Below, in pieces: positions 16,632 to 24,619 of a stretch of DNA of 64,000 bases (position 1 is the stretch's first letter; every line of letters begins with the position of its first letter). The stretch is from Trichomonas vaginalis G3 (Eukaryota; Parabasalia; Trichomonadida; Trichomonadidae), in contig NC_067205.1 in the NCBI RefSeq assembly GCF_026262505.1, positions 25,239,693 through 25,303,692 of the forward strand. Reading direction: 5' to 3'. Below the pieces are notes generated by a model, which had not been told where the DNA came from, made no database searches, and was given only the letters and a program-made list of their open reading frames with translations. A program made the translations under genes and the position numbers.

Positions 16632-17459
16632 ATGACAACAACAGAGAACACAACAACTGCTATCGTTCATGAAGATATAAATGAAGAATACGAGTACATA
16701 CAGTATAACAAACAGTTACGTCTCATTCGTTCGGTCAAAGATGACATGTACCAAATGCAAAGTATTTTGAATGCTCTTCGTTCTACAAAGCAAGCATACC
16801 ATTGGTTTGAAAACCAACAGACAAAAGAACTTTTAGAAGAATTTCCTCATATGTTTGCTACCCTCGGAAAACCGAGGGTAGAGATTCCGTACGAAAATCG
16901 CAAGAATTTGGCTCCTGGTTTGAGAGGTTGGTATGTACATAGACTTCTTGTAAATGCTGTTGCAATGTGGGCTTCACCTCGATATGCTTGTTATATTTTC
17001 ATGATGTTAGATGAAATTCATAGACAAGAACGTGAAGAGATGGAAAAGAAACTTCAAGCAAAAGATGAAGTCATTGAAGCAAAAGACAAAAACATACAGA
17101 AAAGAATACCACGTTCGGTACCAAAAGGAAAGGAAAAGAACTATAAGTATATGATTTATACTGAAGAGATGGAAAATGAAGAAGACAGAGATATGGTTAT
17201 GTTGCATTTAGTCAGAAGAAACAACAAAAGCTTTTACGACCTTGCTAAGATTTACAAATCTGACAGAAATTGGTTCTATCGCGAAAACTTACCGATTTCA
17301 ATGACCCCAAATGAAGATGTGAAACAAATAGTTCAAGATACGTTACCTCAAACACACTATGATATGAAAGGTTGTACAATACTTACATTCAAAGAAGATT
17401 TGCCGCTACTGAAGGAAAAGATAACAGAGTATTTCGATAACTTCAAAGAGGAAGAGTAA
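16632..17459 (+). CDS. KilA-N domain protein with DUF3627-like C-terminus
   Basis: The ORF encodes 275 residues from ATG 16,632 and looks whole. The N-terminus has an Arg/Lys helix (LRLIRSVKDDMYQMQSIL). The KilA-N core is LRGWYVHRLLVNAVAMWASP near residue 100. A coiled-coil follows (IHRQEREEMEKKLQAKDE), then a C-terminal domain with DRDMVMLHLVRRNNKSFYDL that resembles the DUF3627-type tails of viral KilA-N proteins. A 20-base palindrome at 16,860-16,879 codes for LGKPRV. The right-hand copy at 39,144-39,950 has a different but equally perfect palindrome at the same place. Confidence 0.8.
   Translation: MTTTENTTTAIVHEDINEEYEYIQYNKQLRLIRSVKDDMYQMQSILNALRSTKQAYHWFENQQTKELLEEFPHMFATLGKPRVEIPYENRKNLAPGLRGWYVHRLLVNAVAMWASPRYACYIFMMLDEIHRQEREEMEKKLQAKDEVIEAKDKNIQKRIPRSVPKGKEKNYKYMIYTEEMENEEDRDMVMLHLVRRNNKSFYDLAKIYKSDRNWFYRENLPISMTPNEDVKQIVQDTLPQTHYDMKGCTILTFKEDLPLLKEKITEYFDNFKEEE
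16860..16879. repeat. Palindrome ACCCTCGG-AAAA-CCGAGGGT inside KilA-N gene 2
   Basis: An 8-bp stem with an AAAA loop lies in frame. The same sequence with gene flanks is copied at 15,539-15,558. The equivalent site at 39,703-39,722 has stem ACCCGCGG/CCGCGGGT: one stem pair has changed from T-A to G-C on both sides. Confidence 0.95.
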
Positions 17460-17919
17460 ATGAACCATTTATTTTTGGTCTTGACTTCAGATGGCTCAGG
17501 TAGCTCTAGATGGTAAATTGGCTTGTCAAATCCTTCTGGCATTCCGAGTCCTTCCTTCTGGCATTCCGAGTCCTTCCTTCCAACTGGAAAAAAATTTCCC
17601 GACAACTGGAAAAAATTTTCCCGACAACTGGAAAAATTTTTCCTGTTGTTCGTCCGTAAACCATTCAAATTTTCGAAAATTGAGAACTTTTTGGTCGAAC
17701 TTCAGAAAAAGTTTTTCCTTCCGACAGGAAAAGTTTTTCCTTCTGGCAGGAAAAGTTTTTCCTTCTGGCATTCCGAGTCCTTCCTTCCGACAGAAAAAGT
17801 TCTTCCATCCGACAGGACACAAACGAATGTCCGACGTACCACCAACCGAGTCCATTCCAAAGCCAGAAGAACCGACAGCCCCAGCACCACAACAGACTCA
17901 GACTAAAACACTTACATTT
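17460..17919. repeat. Non-coding zone of polypyrimidine hairpin repeats
   Basis: No gene is supported. Units such as TTCCTTCCGACAGGAAAAG and CTTCTGGCATTCCGAGTCC repeat about ten times between 17,530 and 17,815. Adjacent units can pair as TTTTCC with GGAAAA. CACAAACGAATGTCCGACG at 17,818-17,836 is shared with 12,983-13,001. It lies between the convergent KilA-N and ATPase genes and is mirrored at 38,690-39,143 with different unit numbers. Several frames stay open by chance across it. Confidence 0.8.
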
Positions 17920-18795
17920 TCAAGCTTGACTTTTTACAATTTGAACTTTGTTTGCGTAGATATGAATTCTGAAAGAAGTATGAGGGTCTTGTATGACTTT
18001 GTACTTCTCCCATAGTTCATGTCTGTCAAACTTACCTGCCATGGACTCTTTCATAAGTTCCATGAAATCGTCTTCGGACAATCCGGGGAAAAGTACAATG
18101 TCAGTAAGTATTCTCTTTACATCCTTACTTAAACTCTTGGCTGTCTGTACACAAATGACAACAGAGATGTTGAAGTGTCTGAGCTTCTTAAGAATTCGAC
18201 ACATGTCTTGTTCTCTGTTCTTTAACAAAGGATGAGAAGCAAAGTCATCTAAGATAAGAAGACATCTATGAGGGTAAGTCTTCCAATCGTAAGATTGCAA
18301 TTTCTTCGAAATGTATTCTATCTCTTTCTGTTTGTTTCTGAAGTGTTTCTTCTCTAATATTCTCTGCATTTCCTCATTTGGGTCTTTAAACTTCGAATTG
18401 ACATACTCATTTATAGCATTGTACTTCAAAACTCTTCTTTGGTACTTCTTTATCCAATCTAACAACTCAGAGTCTTTTATACATACTAACTTAGACTTTT
18501 TTATAATATCTTTGAACGAATTGACGGTTTGGTCAAATTGACCCGAAGTACTACAAATGACTACTAACTCATAGAATGGGTTCTTCTCATCTAGTTCTTG
18601 TTGTTGTGCAGCCATTTTAAGATAAGTGAAAGTCTTACCAGACCCAGGTGGTGCAATTAGACCTGTTATACCATTCTGAGCAAATAAGAACTTGTCATGT
18701 ATGGGTTTTATCTGAGCATTTTCCAACTTCCTCTTGTTCTTGTTTAAAACATTCTCAAATTTCTTGTCAATGTCAGCAAACTTTTTTTCTAACAT
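17920..18795 (-). CDS. Packaging ATPase (FtsK/HerA-type), block B
   Basis: The ORF encodes 291 residues from the ATG at 18,795 and looks whole. The frame is open to 18,897, but 18,795 leaves a 36-base A/T-rich divergent spacer before the gene at 18,832. Walker A is APPGSGKT (about residue 45), Walker B is CLLILDDFAS, followed by CVQTAKSLSKDVKRILTDIV and FPGLSEDDFMELM. These are the features of the Polinton, virophage and giant-virus A32-type packaging ATPases that drive DNA into the particle. It lies next to the helicase and candidate SSB genes. Confidence 0.85.
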   Translation of the reverse strand: MLEKKFADIDKKFENVLNKNKRKLENAQIKPIHDKFLFAQNGITGLIAPPGSGKTFTYLKMAAQQQELDEKNPFYELVVICSTSGQFDQTVNSFKDIIKKSKLVCIKDSELLDWIKKYQRRVLKYNAINEYVNSKFKDPNEEMQRILEKKHFRNKQKEIEYISKKLQSYDWKTYPHRCLLILDDFASHPLLKNREQDMCRILKKLRHFNISVVICVQTAKSLSKDVKRILTDIVLFPGLSEDDFMELMKESMAGKFDRHELWEKYKVIQDPHTSFRIHIYANKVQIVKSQA

Positions 18796-18831
18796 ATTTT
18801 TAGAAAAATTAAAAATTTTATCTTTTAGAAA

Positions 18832-19278
18832 ATGTCTAGCGATTTCGCTATCTATATTCGAGACAAGCTTTTCGACAGCAAAACATCTGTCGACCATAAA
18901 ATCTTACATAGTGTAAACAAGAAAGGGGAATTTGTTCTAAAGTTCTGTTTCTGGGAATATGACAAGAACCATAAAACATTAAGCAGAGCAGTCTTAAAAT
19001 TTGTCAATGACAGACTTGTTGACAGAGATGACGCCTCTTGGAGAGATGAAGTCCAACAAAACTTCTTAGAATGCAAAGAAGACACATGCGCTGTTCTTGA
19101 AGATGAAATAGAAAACAGAATAGAAGAGCTATTAAAGGACAAAGAACTTTTACAAAAATATGGTTCTGAGAAGTTTGACATAACTCCACCAGAAAAGAAG
19201 AAGAGAGAAAAGAAAGAAAAGAAAGTAGAAGAAGAGAAGAAAGAACCAGAGCCAGAGAAAAAGAAATTTGACATGTAA
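18832..19278 (+). CDS. Uncharacterised protein with charged Lys/Glu tail
   Basis: The ORF has 148 residues and looks whole; the counterpart is 37,324-37,773. The first 100 residues look globular (FVLKFCFWEYDKNHKTLSRA; ECKEDTCAVLEDEIENRIEE). The last 40 are an almost pure Lys/Glu helix (KKKREKKEKKVEEEKKE). It is divergent from the ATPase and convergent with the candidate SSB gene, 16 bases away. Function is unknown. Confidence 0.6.
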   Translation: MSSDFAIYIRDKLFDSKTSVDHKILHSVNKKGEFVLKFCFWEYDKNHKTLSRAVLKFVNDRLVDRDDASWRDEVQQNFLECKEDTCAVLEDEIENRIEELLKDKELLQKYGSEKFDITPPEKKKREKKEKKVEEEKKEPEPEKKKFDM

Positions 19279-19294
19279 AAATAAAATTTTATTT

Positions 19295-19714
19295 TTAGAA
19301 CATTTCTGGGTCAATGTCAATGTTCTCTTCCTCTTTAGGAGCAAACACTGGCTTAGACTCTAAAATCTTTTTACCCAATTTACCTTGAACTTCTACAACT
19401 TTAGACTCATAATATTCATAGTCGTCTGCTTTCTTTGGTTCATAAGGTATAACAAGTTTGTATGCTTTGCCTTCTTTAAGGTTTGAAAACCTTCTGTCAA
19501 AACTTTCTTTGACTGTTAACAAACCTTCTATGTCTAAGTCTTCAAATTTCGCACCATTTTTAGTCACAATAGCAAACTTAACTGGTTCGATGTTCCAAAC
19601 TTTGTCAAATGTAGACTTTTCAAAATGGTAGAAGTAAACATTCAAATATGTGAATGGGTCTAGTTCTTCTTTAAGTCCTGACATGTACTTGTTGACTGAG
19701 ATGAATTTCGTCAT
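19295..19714 (-). CDS. Possible ssDNA-binding protein with acidic tail
   Basis: The ORF has 139 residues and looks whole. It has a beta-rich body (YLNVYFYHFEKSTFDKVWNI; AYKLVIPYEPKKADDYEYYE) and an acidic C-terminus ending in Phe (EEENIDIDPEMF). A short acidic tail with a terminal Phe is characteristic of phage and bacterial SSBs that recruit replication partners. It lies 37 bases upstream of nothing but the helicase gene's end, on the same strand. The SSB label is a hypothesis; no OB-fold motif can be proven by eye. Confidence 0.4.
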   Translation of the reverse strand: MTKFISVNKYMSGLKEELDPFTYLNVYFYHFEKSTFDKVWNIEPVKFAIVTKNGAKFEDLDIEGLLTVKESFDRRFSNLKEGKAYKLVIPYEPKKADDYEYYESKVVEVQGKLGKKILESKPVFAPKEEENIDIDPEMF

Positions 19715-19751
19715 CTTTTCTATCGGATAAAAAAATATTTTTTTTTAAAAT

Positions 19752-20987
19752 TTACTCAGAAAAATTTTTCTTTGTATATACACCATTCTGAACATCTAAA
19801 AGACTTTTGACATTTGCCAAGAATGTTCGTTTAGACGCTGTCATATAACCATACTCTTGGCAATATTGTTTATATGAATCGTACAATGACCTTTCATCTA
19901 AACACTCAAAGTCAGTTTCATCTATGAACAGTTCATATACACTCTTGTTTGCTTCTAACAATGTTTGTCTCTCTTCGGTATGTGGAATTTGTCTTGGATT
20001 GAACTTTGAAATATCGAATGTCATGAAATATGAGAACAAGTGGTTGTAAAAGTCAGATGTCAAAGTTTCTGCTAAGTCGTCAAAATATTCTGTATCTTGC
20101 ATATGAGAATCTGACGTTCTGACAACTACATATCTTCTGTCAGAACTTTCTAACTTCATCGGAACGGCATTGTTTGAAACCATGACGAAGTTTGCAACAT
20201 TTTCACAAACTCTTTGGTCTTTATATTTTCTTTCAACAACTCCAACTTTGTCTGTTATAAGACTCTTCAAAGCATCTGAGTTCAAAACTTTTGTTGTATC
20301 TATACTTTGAAGTTCGTTACATACTATAAGTTTCATATTCTCTATTGAAGAGTTAAATTTACCGCAGATGTTTTCTAAGTTTGTCATATTCGGGTTCGAA
20401 TAGCCCTCTAACAGTTTGCATAAGATATCTGTAAAGAAAGTGTTCTTACCTGTTCCTTGTTTTCCAATTATGATGAGAGCAGTTTCATTTTTAGCACTTG
20501 GATGTTGTAAGATGTTTGCAAACCAACATAAGATATACTCATAGACTCTTTCGTTTCCATTGCATATAATTTCTTTGACATGGTCTAACCAAGCTTCTAT
20601 AACATTTTCTTTCCATTCTACTTGTTCGTATTTATATCCAGTGAAGATAGAATAGAAGTTTGGAGAAGGTGTATAGAACTTTATACCACGAACTGAAAAA
20701 TCTTCAAGTTTTGACAATAAGATATCCCAAGCATCTAACATCTTCATACCAACTTGTACGACTTTTATTTTCTTAAGTTTCTGTTTACATTCTTGTTCTG
20801 AAACTATTGTCGCTCTTGGTTTGTTAAAGACAACATCCCATTCTTTCATGACATAACATTCTGGGGCAGAGTCGACATAAATGACTAAACGTTTCAAATT
20901 CTCGACTGCTTTGTTATAGTCTCGAAATGGACACATATTTCTGAACGCTTGGAAGTCATAAAAATCTGAAACGTCTATTCTGTACAT
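19752..20987 (-). CDS. Superfamily 3 helicase (D5/primase-helicase type)
   Basis: The ORF has 411 residues and looks whole; the copy at 35,615-36,850 is almost identical. Residues 150-300 hold the SF3 set: Walker A GKQGTGKNTFF (about 175), a B-motif region MKLIVCNELQS (about 215) and motif C VANFVMVSNNAVP followed by DRRYVVV. The C-terminal part resembles the DNA-binding wHTH end of poxvirus D5-like helicases (YDSYKQYCQEYGYMTASKRT). It is expected to unwind the element during replication. An A/T-tract leader stands at 20,988-21,010. Confidence 0.85.
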   Translation of the reverse strand: MYRIDVSDFYDFQAFRNMCPFRDYNKAVENLKRLVIYVDSAPECYVMKEWDVVFNKPRATIVSEQECKQKLKKIKVVQVGMKMLDAWDILLSKLEDFSVRGIKFYTPSPNFYSIFTGYKYEQVEWKENVIEAWLDHVKEIICNGNERVYEYILCWFANILQHPSAKNETALIIIGKQGTGKNTFFTDILCKLLEGYSNPNMTNLENICGKFNSSIENMKLIVCNELQSIDTTKVLNSDALKSLITDKVGVVERKYKDQRVCENVANFVMVSNNAVPMKLESSDRRYVVVRTSDSHMQDTEYFDDLAETLTSDFYNHLFSYFMTFDISKFNPRQIPHTEERQTLLEANKSVYELFIDETDFECLDERSLYDSYKQYCQEYGYMTASKRTFLANVKSLLDVQNGVYTKKNFSE

Positions 20988-21015
20988 TTTTATAAAAATA
21001 AAAAAAAATATTTTT

Positions 21016-21822
21016 TTATTCTTGAGCTATTTGTTGCATTTGTTCCATTTGTTCCATTTGTTGTTCTTGAGCTATTTGTTGTTGAAGTTGTTCTTGTAGT
21101 ACAATACTTTCACCAGTTGCATCTTCCAATTCGAAACTTTCTGCCGTCATTGACAAATACATAGGACATAAAAGTTTTACAGGAACAAAGTTTGCGTCAA
21201 CTAAGGTTAAGTTTATGTTTGCTAAAGTGTTTGAGTTTACTAAAGCTGAAAACTCTGCATTCGAATGAACAATAGGCAAACCAGCAGAGAATGTGTTGTT
21301 TATACGCATGAGTATCTTTTGGTCATAGTAGTTTCTGTCGACATTCGAATAGCACTTTGAACCTAAGTTTGAAACAATATATAAAATAGGTGTACTTAAA
21401 GTCAATGGAACAGACAAACCTTGTATGACACCTTTTCCTGTTATAGGAAACTGTTGGTAGTAAAAACCAGATATAAGTTTTGTATTATAGCTCATATCGT
21501 TTATAGTAAACTCAGTCGGACATCCAAACATAATGAAACCTGCTCTAGTTGCAGCACATGTTACACCCGTCCTTAAAGTATTAAATAAGTCAACAAAACC
21601 TGTTGGTGGTATATCTGAGTAAGTATCTTCAAAGGAGTATTTTTTACCATTCACAACAACAAAGTCTTCTGGTGTCAAAAGAGCAAAACAGGCTTTAGTC
21701 GTCATCGTGTTTAAAGTTAGTTTACAATATCGTCCTTGAGGACTTTGTAAGTTTGTTGTTATAGAATTATATGACTCAGGGTTTTTAGTCGTAATAGTAT
21801 AAACCACTATGTCTTCTGCCAT
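21016..21822 (-). CDS. Penton-like (minor capsid) protein, block B
   Basis: The ORF has 268 residues and looks whole. It has an all-beta pattern with GRYCKLTLNTMTTKACFALL near residue 30, TLSTPILYIVSNLG near 140 and the penton-type strand NINLTLVDANFVPVKLLCP near 205. Gln/Met repeats (QEQQMEQMEQ) close it. It is a homologue of 3,556-4,332, from the other lineage. It lies between helicase and the small genes next to the capsid gene. The penton role is inferred. Confidence 0.6.
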   Translation of the reverse strand: MAEDIVVYTITTKNPESYNSITTNLQSPQGRYCKLTLNTMTTKACFALLTPEDFVVVNGKKYSFEDTYSDIPPTGFVDLFNTLRTGVTCAATRAGFIMFGCPTEFTINDMSYNTKLISGFYYQQFPITGKGVIQGLSVPLTLSTPILYIVSNLGSKCYSNVDRNYYDQKILMRINNTFSAGLPIVHSNAEFSALVNSNTLANINLTLVDANFVPVKLLCPMYLSMTAESFELEDATGESIVLQEQLQQQIAQEQQMEQMEQMQQIAQE

Positions 21823-21832
21823 TTACATATAT

Positions 21833-22063
21833 TTAAAAGTTTTTCTGAAAGTGGAGAAGAACTTCATCTAAACTTTCACATGGCGTTTCTTGAAGTTCTC
21901 TGTCTAAGAAGTTCAAATATTTTGTAAAGACATAGAACTTTCCTTTGTCTACACGAACAAACAAAACAGGGTCTTTCATATCGTTCAAAAGTGTGTAAAG
22001 TCCTTTACATGAAATAAAGTCTATATTGTTTTTCTTCAAACATCTTTCAAGAAGTTTTGACAT
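21833..22063 (-). CDS. Small uncharacterised protein next to the penton-like gene
   Basis: The ORF has 76 residues and lies 10 bases from the penton-like start. It has an N-terminal Lys-rich helix with Cys residues (LLERCLKKNNIDFISCKGLY) and a C-terminal ESLDEVLLHFQ helix. The block A counterpart is at 4,293-4,565. Function is unknown. Confidence 0.5.
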   Translation of the reverse strand: MSKLLERCLKKNNIDFISCKGLYTLLNDMKDPVLFVRVDKGKFYVFTKYLNFLDRELQETPCESLDEVLLHFQKNF

Positions 22064-22113
22064 TTTTACTTAGCAAGTAAATTTTAATGAAATGTTGTGG
22101 TCGTCAAATATTT

Positions 22114-22650
22114 TTATACGTCTGGGAAACTATATTTTAAGTTCAACGTTTCACCTCCTTTCATAACGTATATCTTGTCAATGACATTATATGAAACACC
22201 ACAGCAAGCAATGTCGGGTTCTATTTCTTTGATGTTTATATCGTCTGCCTCTGTCAAAAGTTTCAATAGTTCTTTCAAAACTTCATGAGGTGCAATGACA
22301 TATGAGTTCACTTTTACAGGGTTGTGTTCGACCAAGTTTAACATTATACCTAAAGCTTGACAAATCTTCTCCTGAGTTTTAAGTTTGTCTTTAAGTTGTT
22401 GGTAGTCGTTTCGAATATCTGCAACAGAACTTAAGTCTCTGCTAACTTCAGGATATGTTGGTTGTTCTTTTACAGGAACTATTGTTATACCATCTTCGTC
22501 TTCGTATGGTTTCCCCACTTCAACATCTCTGTCTTTGACATTGACAACAACACTTTGACTGTTTGTTTGAGTTGGTGAATTTAACTTCACGTCTGCCACC
22601 GCCATTAAACCTTTTGAAACACTTACGCTTCTATTTTTCGGAAATGACAT
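22114..22650 (-). CDS. Uncharacterised structural-cluster protein, block B
   Basis: The ORF encodes 178 residues from ATG 22,650 and looks whole. The open frame reaches further upstream, but 22,650 fits the 18-base divergent spacing with the next gene and the start in the other copy. The C-terminus (EPDIACCGVSYNVIDKIYVM) matches the block A protein at 4,633-5,238. The N-terminal half is polar and probably disordered. Function is unknown. Confidence 0.6.
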   Translation of the reverse strand: MSFPKNRSVSVSKGLMAVADVKLNSPTQTNSQSVVVNVKDRDVEVGKPYEDEDGITIVPVKEQPTYPEVSRDLSSVADIRNDYQQLKDKLKTQEKICQALGIMLNLVEHNPVKVNSYVIAPHEVLKELLKLLTEADDINIKEIEPDIACCGVSYNVIDKIYVMKGGETLNLKYSFPDV

Positions 22651-22668
22651 TTTACTTAGAATAAAAAG

Positions 22669-23088
22669 ATGGACGTATTTGAGTATCTCTTCGAATTGAA
22701 GCAGAACAAAGTTTACACACACAAACAATACAAGTTCATTGATAGAATAGTTCTTTATACAAACAATGGAAAATGTTATAGAATAGCAATATTTGCTGAA
22801 CCAAAATATTTTCATAAAGCAAAGAAAGTTGGTATAACCGAGATGGTGAAAGTTCTTGACGTTGACAAAAATATAACAACAAAACTTACAGATATTTCTA
22901 AAGGTAAGTTTATAATACAATATTATATCAAAACTGGCGTACTGTCAATATTTGACGGAGAGAAGTCAGTTCAAGAACAACTTACTGACCTGCTGCCAAA
23001 ATCTGCTCGATGGAAGCTGTCGTTATACCAATCTGAGGAGCCCCAGCAGGTTTCATCGAACGAATCTTCAAAAGAGCATCTTCTGTGA
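22669..23088 (+). CDS. Small protein antisense-overlapping the capsid gene end
   Basis: The ORF has 139 residues and looks whole. It has a beta-rich body (YKFIDRIVLYTNNGKCYRIA; KFIIQYYIKTGVLSIFDGEK) and a Ser/Glu-rich C-terminus. Its last 107 bases overlap the 3' end of the convergent capsid gene. It sits in the position of 5,264-5,665. Function is unknown; it is probably part of the particle cluster. Confidence 0.55.
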   Translation: MDVFEYLFELKQNKVYTHKQYKFIDRIVLYTNNGKCYRIAIFAEPKYFHKAKKVGITEMVKVLDVDKNITTKLTDISKGKFIIQYYIKTGVLSIFDGEKSVQEQLTDLLPKSARWKLSLYQSEEPQQVSSNESSKEHLL

Positions 23089-24587
23089 AAAGTGCTATTG
23101 GTTTTGTAAACTTCTTTGCTTTCAATTCATCTGGACCGTCTCTGTCACCAGTATATTGTATTTGAACTGTACCAACAGTTGAAATACCACCCATAAAGTC
23201 TTCTGAGTCAGCAAATGGAATGCCAAGCCAAAAGTTTGAACGGTCTCTATTTGTATATTGAGTTTTTTGACCTCCTGAATGAGTCCATACTTTCACATAT
23301 GGCATAATAGAACTTTGCATTTCAGGGTTAATGGTTGTTGTGAAGTTGTTGTTAAAGTTCATAGCATCTAATGTCAAGTTGTATGACCTCATATCCTCAA
23401 CTGTAGAATATTTCTCTCTTGGATAATATTTGCCATCTATGTTTATATGATATTTAATACCAGGGTTGTAGAAACAAGAATAGTCATTTATAGTTCGTCT
23501 GAAAGACAAACATAGTATCTGCATGTTTCATTGCAGTTGTTAAGGCAATATCTGTTCTTGCACCTGGGTCAGCACTTTGGTTTCCAACTTCACCTGCAAA
23601 GTCTTTGACAGATATCTGGTGTATAGGGAACATAAGTGGAACTGCAATATATTTGGCAGCTAAAGCATTTGAAATATCTGGGTCCAACATATAGACTGCA
23701 AGTCTGCTTTCTATTCTCTTGCATTCAAACTTTTCGCATGTGAACTTAACTGGGTCCCAAGCAGTTCCAGCAGCATTGAAATAATAGTTTACTTCAGTGT
23801 TGAGGTTTGAGAAACCAAAGTCTAAGTCAACTTTGTCTTTGCAAAATTCGGCGAATGACGTTTGATTTGCTCCCTTTACGTCTGTAAGAGTGAATGGGTC
23901 TTGTGTTGGTGCAATGACTAAGTTATTTTTGCTTGGAGTAAGTTCGATAGAAATTTTTCCTGCCCAGTTTGGCAAGTATCTTAAAAACCTGAAGATGAGG
24001 AAAGATGACAAAGGAACTCTAAGTTTCAGTTTTACTTTGGTTACTGCTGCTGCAGTTTGTCCAGAAAGGTTAACATAAACTCCTGGAACGTTAGGGTCAA
24101 GTCTTCTTATTTTCTCAATAGTTGCATACTGGTCTGTTTGTTCTCTAGCTTGTGGTTGTACTGAGTTTCTCAAAGCGAACCATTCATAGTTTGCCCATGT
24201 TACTGTTTGAACTAAGTCAGAGTTAGAATATATCTTATATCCCATGAAAACTTCTGGAGCATATTGGTATCCGACATAGAAAATTCCATTGCAACCTTTC
24301 TTGTCAGACAACTTGGCAGAAGGTTTTATTTCAATGTCTTGTTCCACGTATAAGAATGAGTTGTCAATAGAAATAATATGAAACCTGTCGCAAGCAATAT
24401 CTACTGTTGTTGAAGAACCTTCTCCAAACTCACCTACGTTTCCATAAGAAACAGCAGTTGTATATTCGTAAGTCCCAGGAACTATTTCTGACCTTCTAAT
24501 GGCATTGTCGCATTCGTTATACCATTCGGAAACATTTCCATTCATGGCATCCAAAACTGTTGGCGTTATATTCTGAGCGGCGTACAT
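22982..24587 (-). pseudogene. Major capsid protein (double jelly-roll type), broken
   Basis: The product begins MYAAQNITPTVLDAMNGNVS. It has long all-beta stretches such as FHIISIDNSFLYVEQDIEI, a VKLKLRVPLSSFLIFRFLRYLPNW block and a KFECKRIESRLAVYMLD block. The size class (about 530 residues), position beside ATPase and penton-like genes, and presence in every copy fit the Polinton major capsid protein. It looks broken, with about one break. The counterpart is 32,245-33,853. Confidence 0.7.
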
Positions 24588-24619
24588 TTCATATGGGTAA
24601 AAATATAGAATAGTTGGAT

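Noticed and set aside
17491-18015. Several overlapping ORFs in the polypyrimidine array
   Set aside because: They are open only because the repeat units lack stops; no conservation of frame between the two arms.
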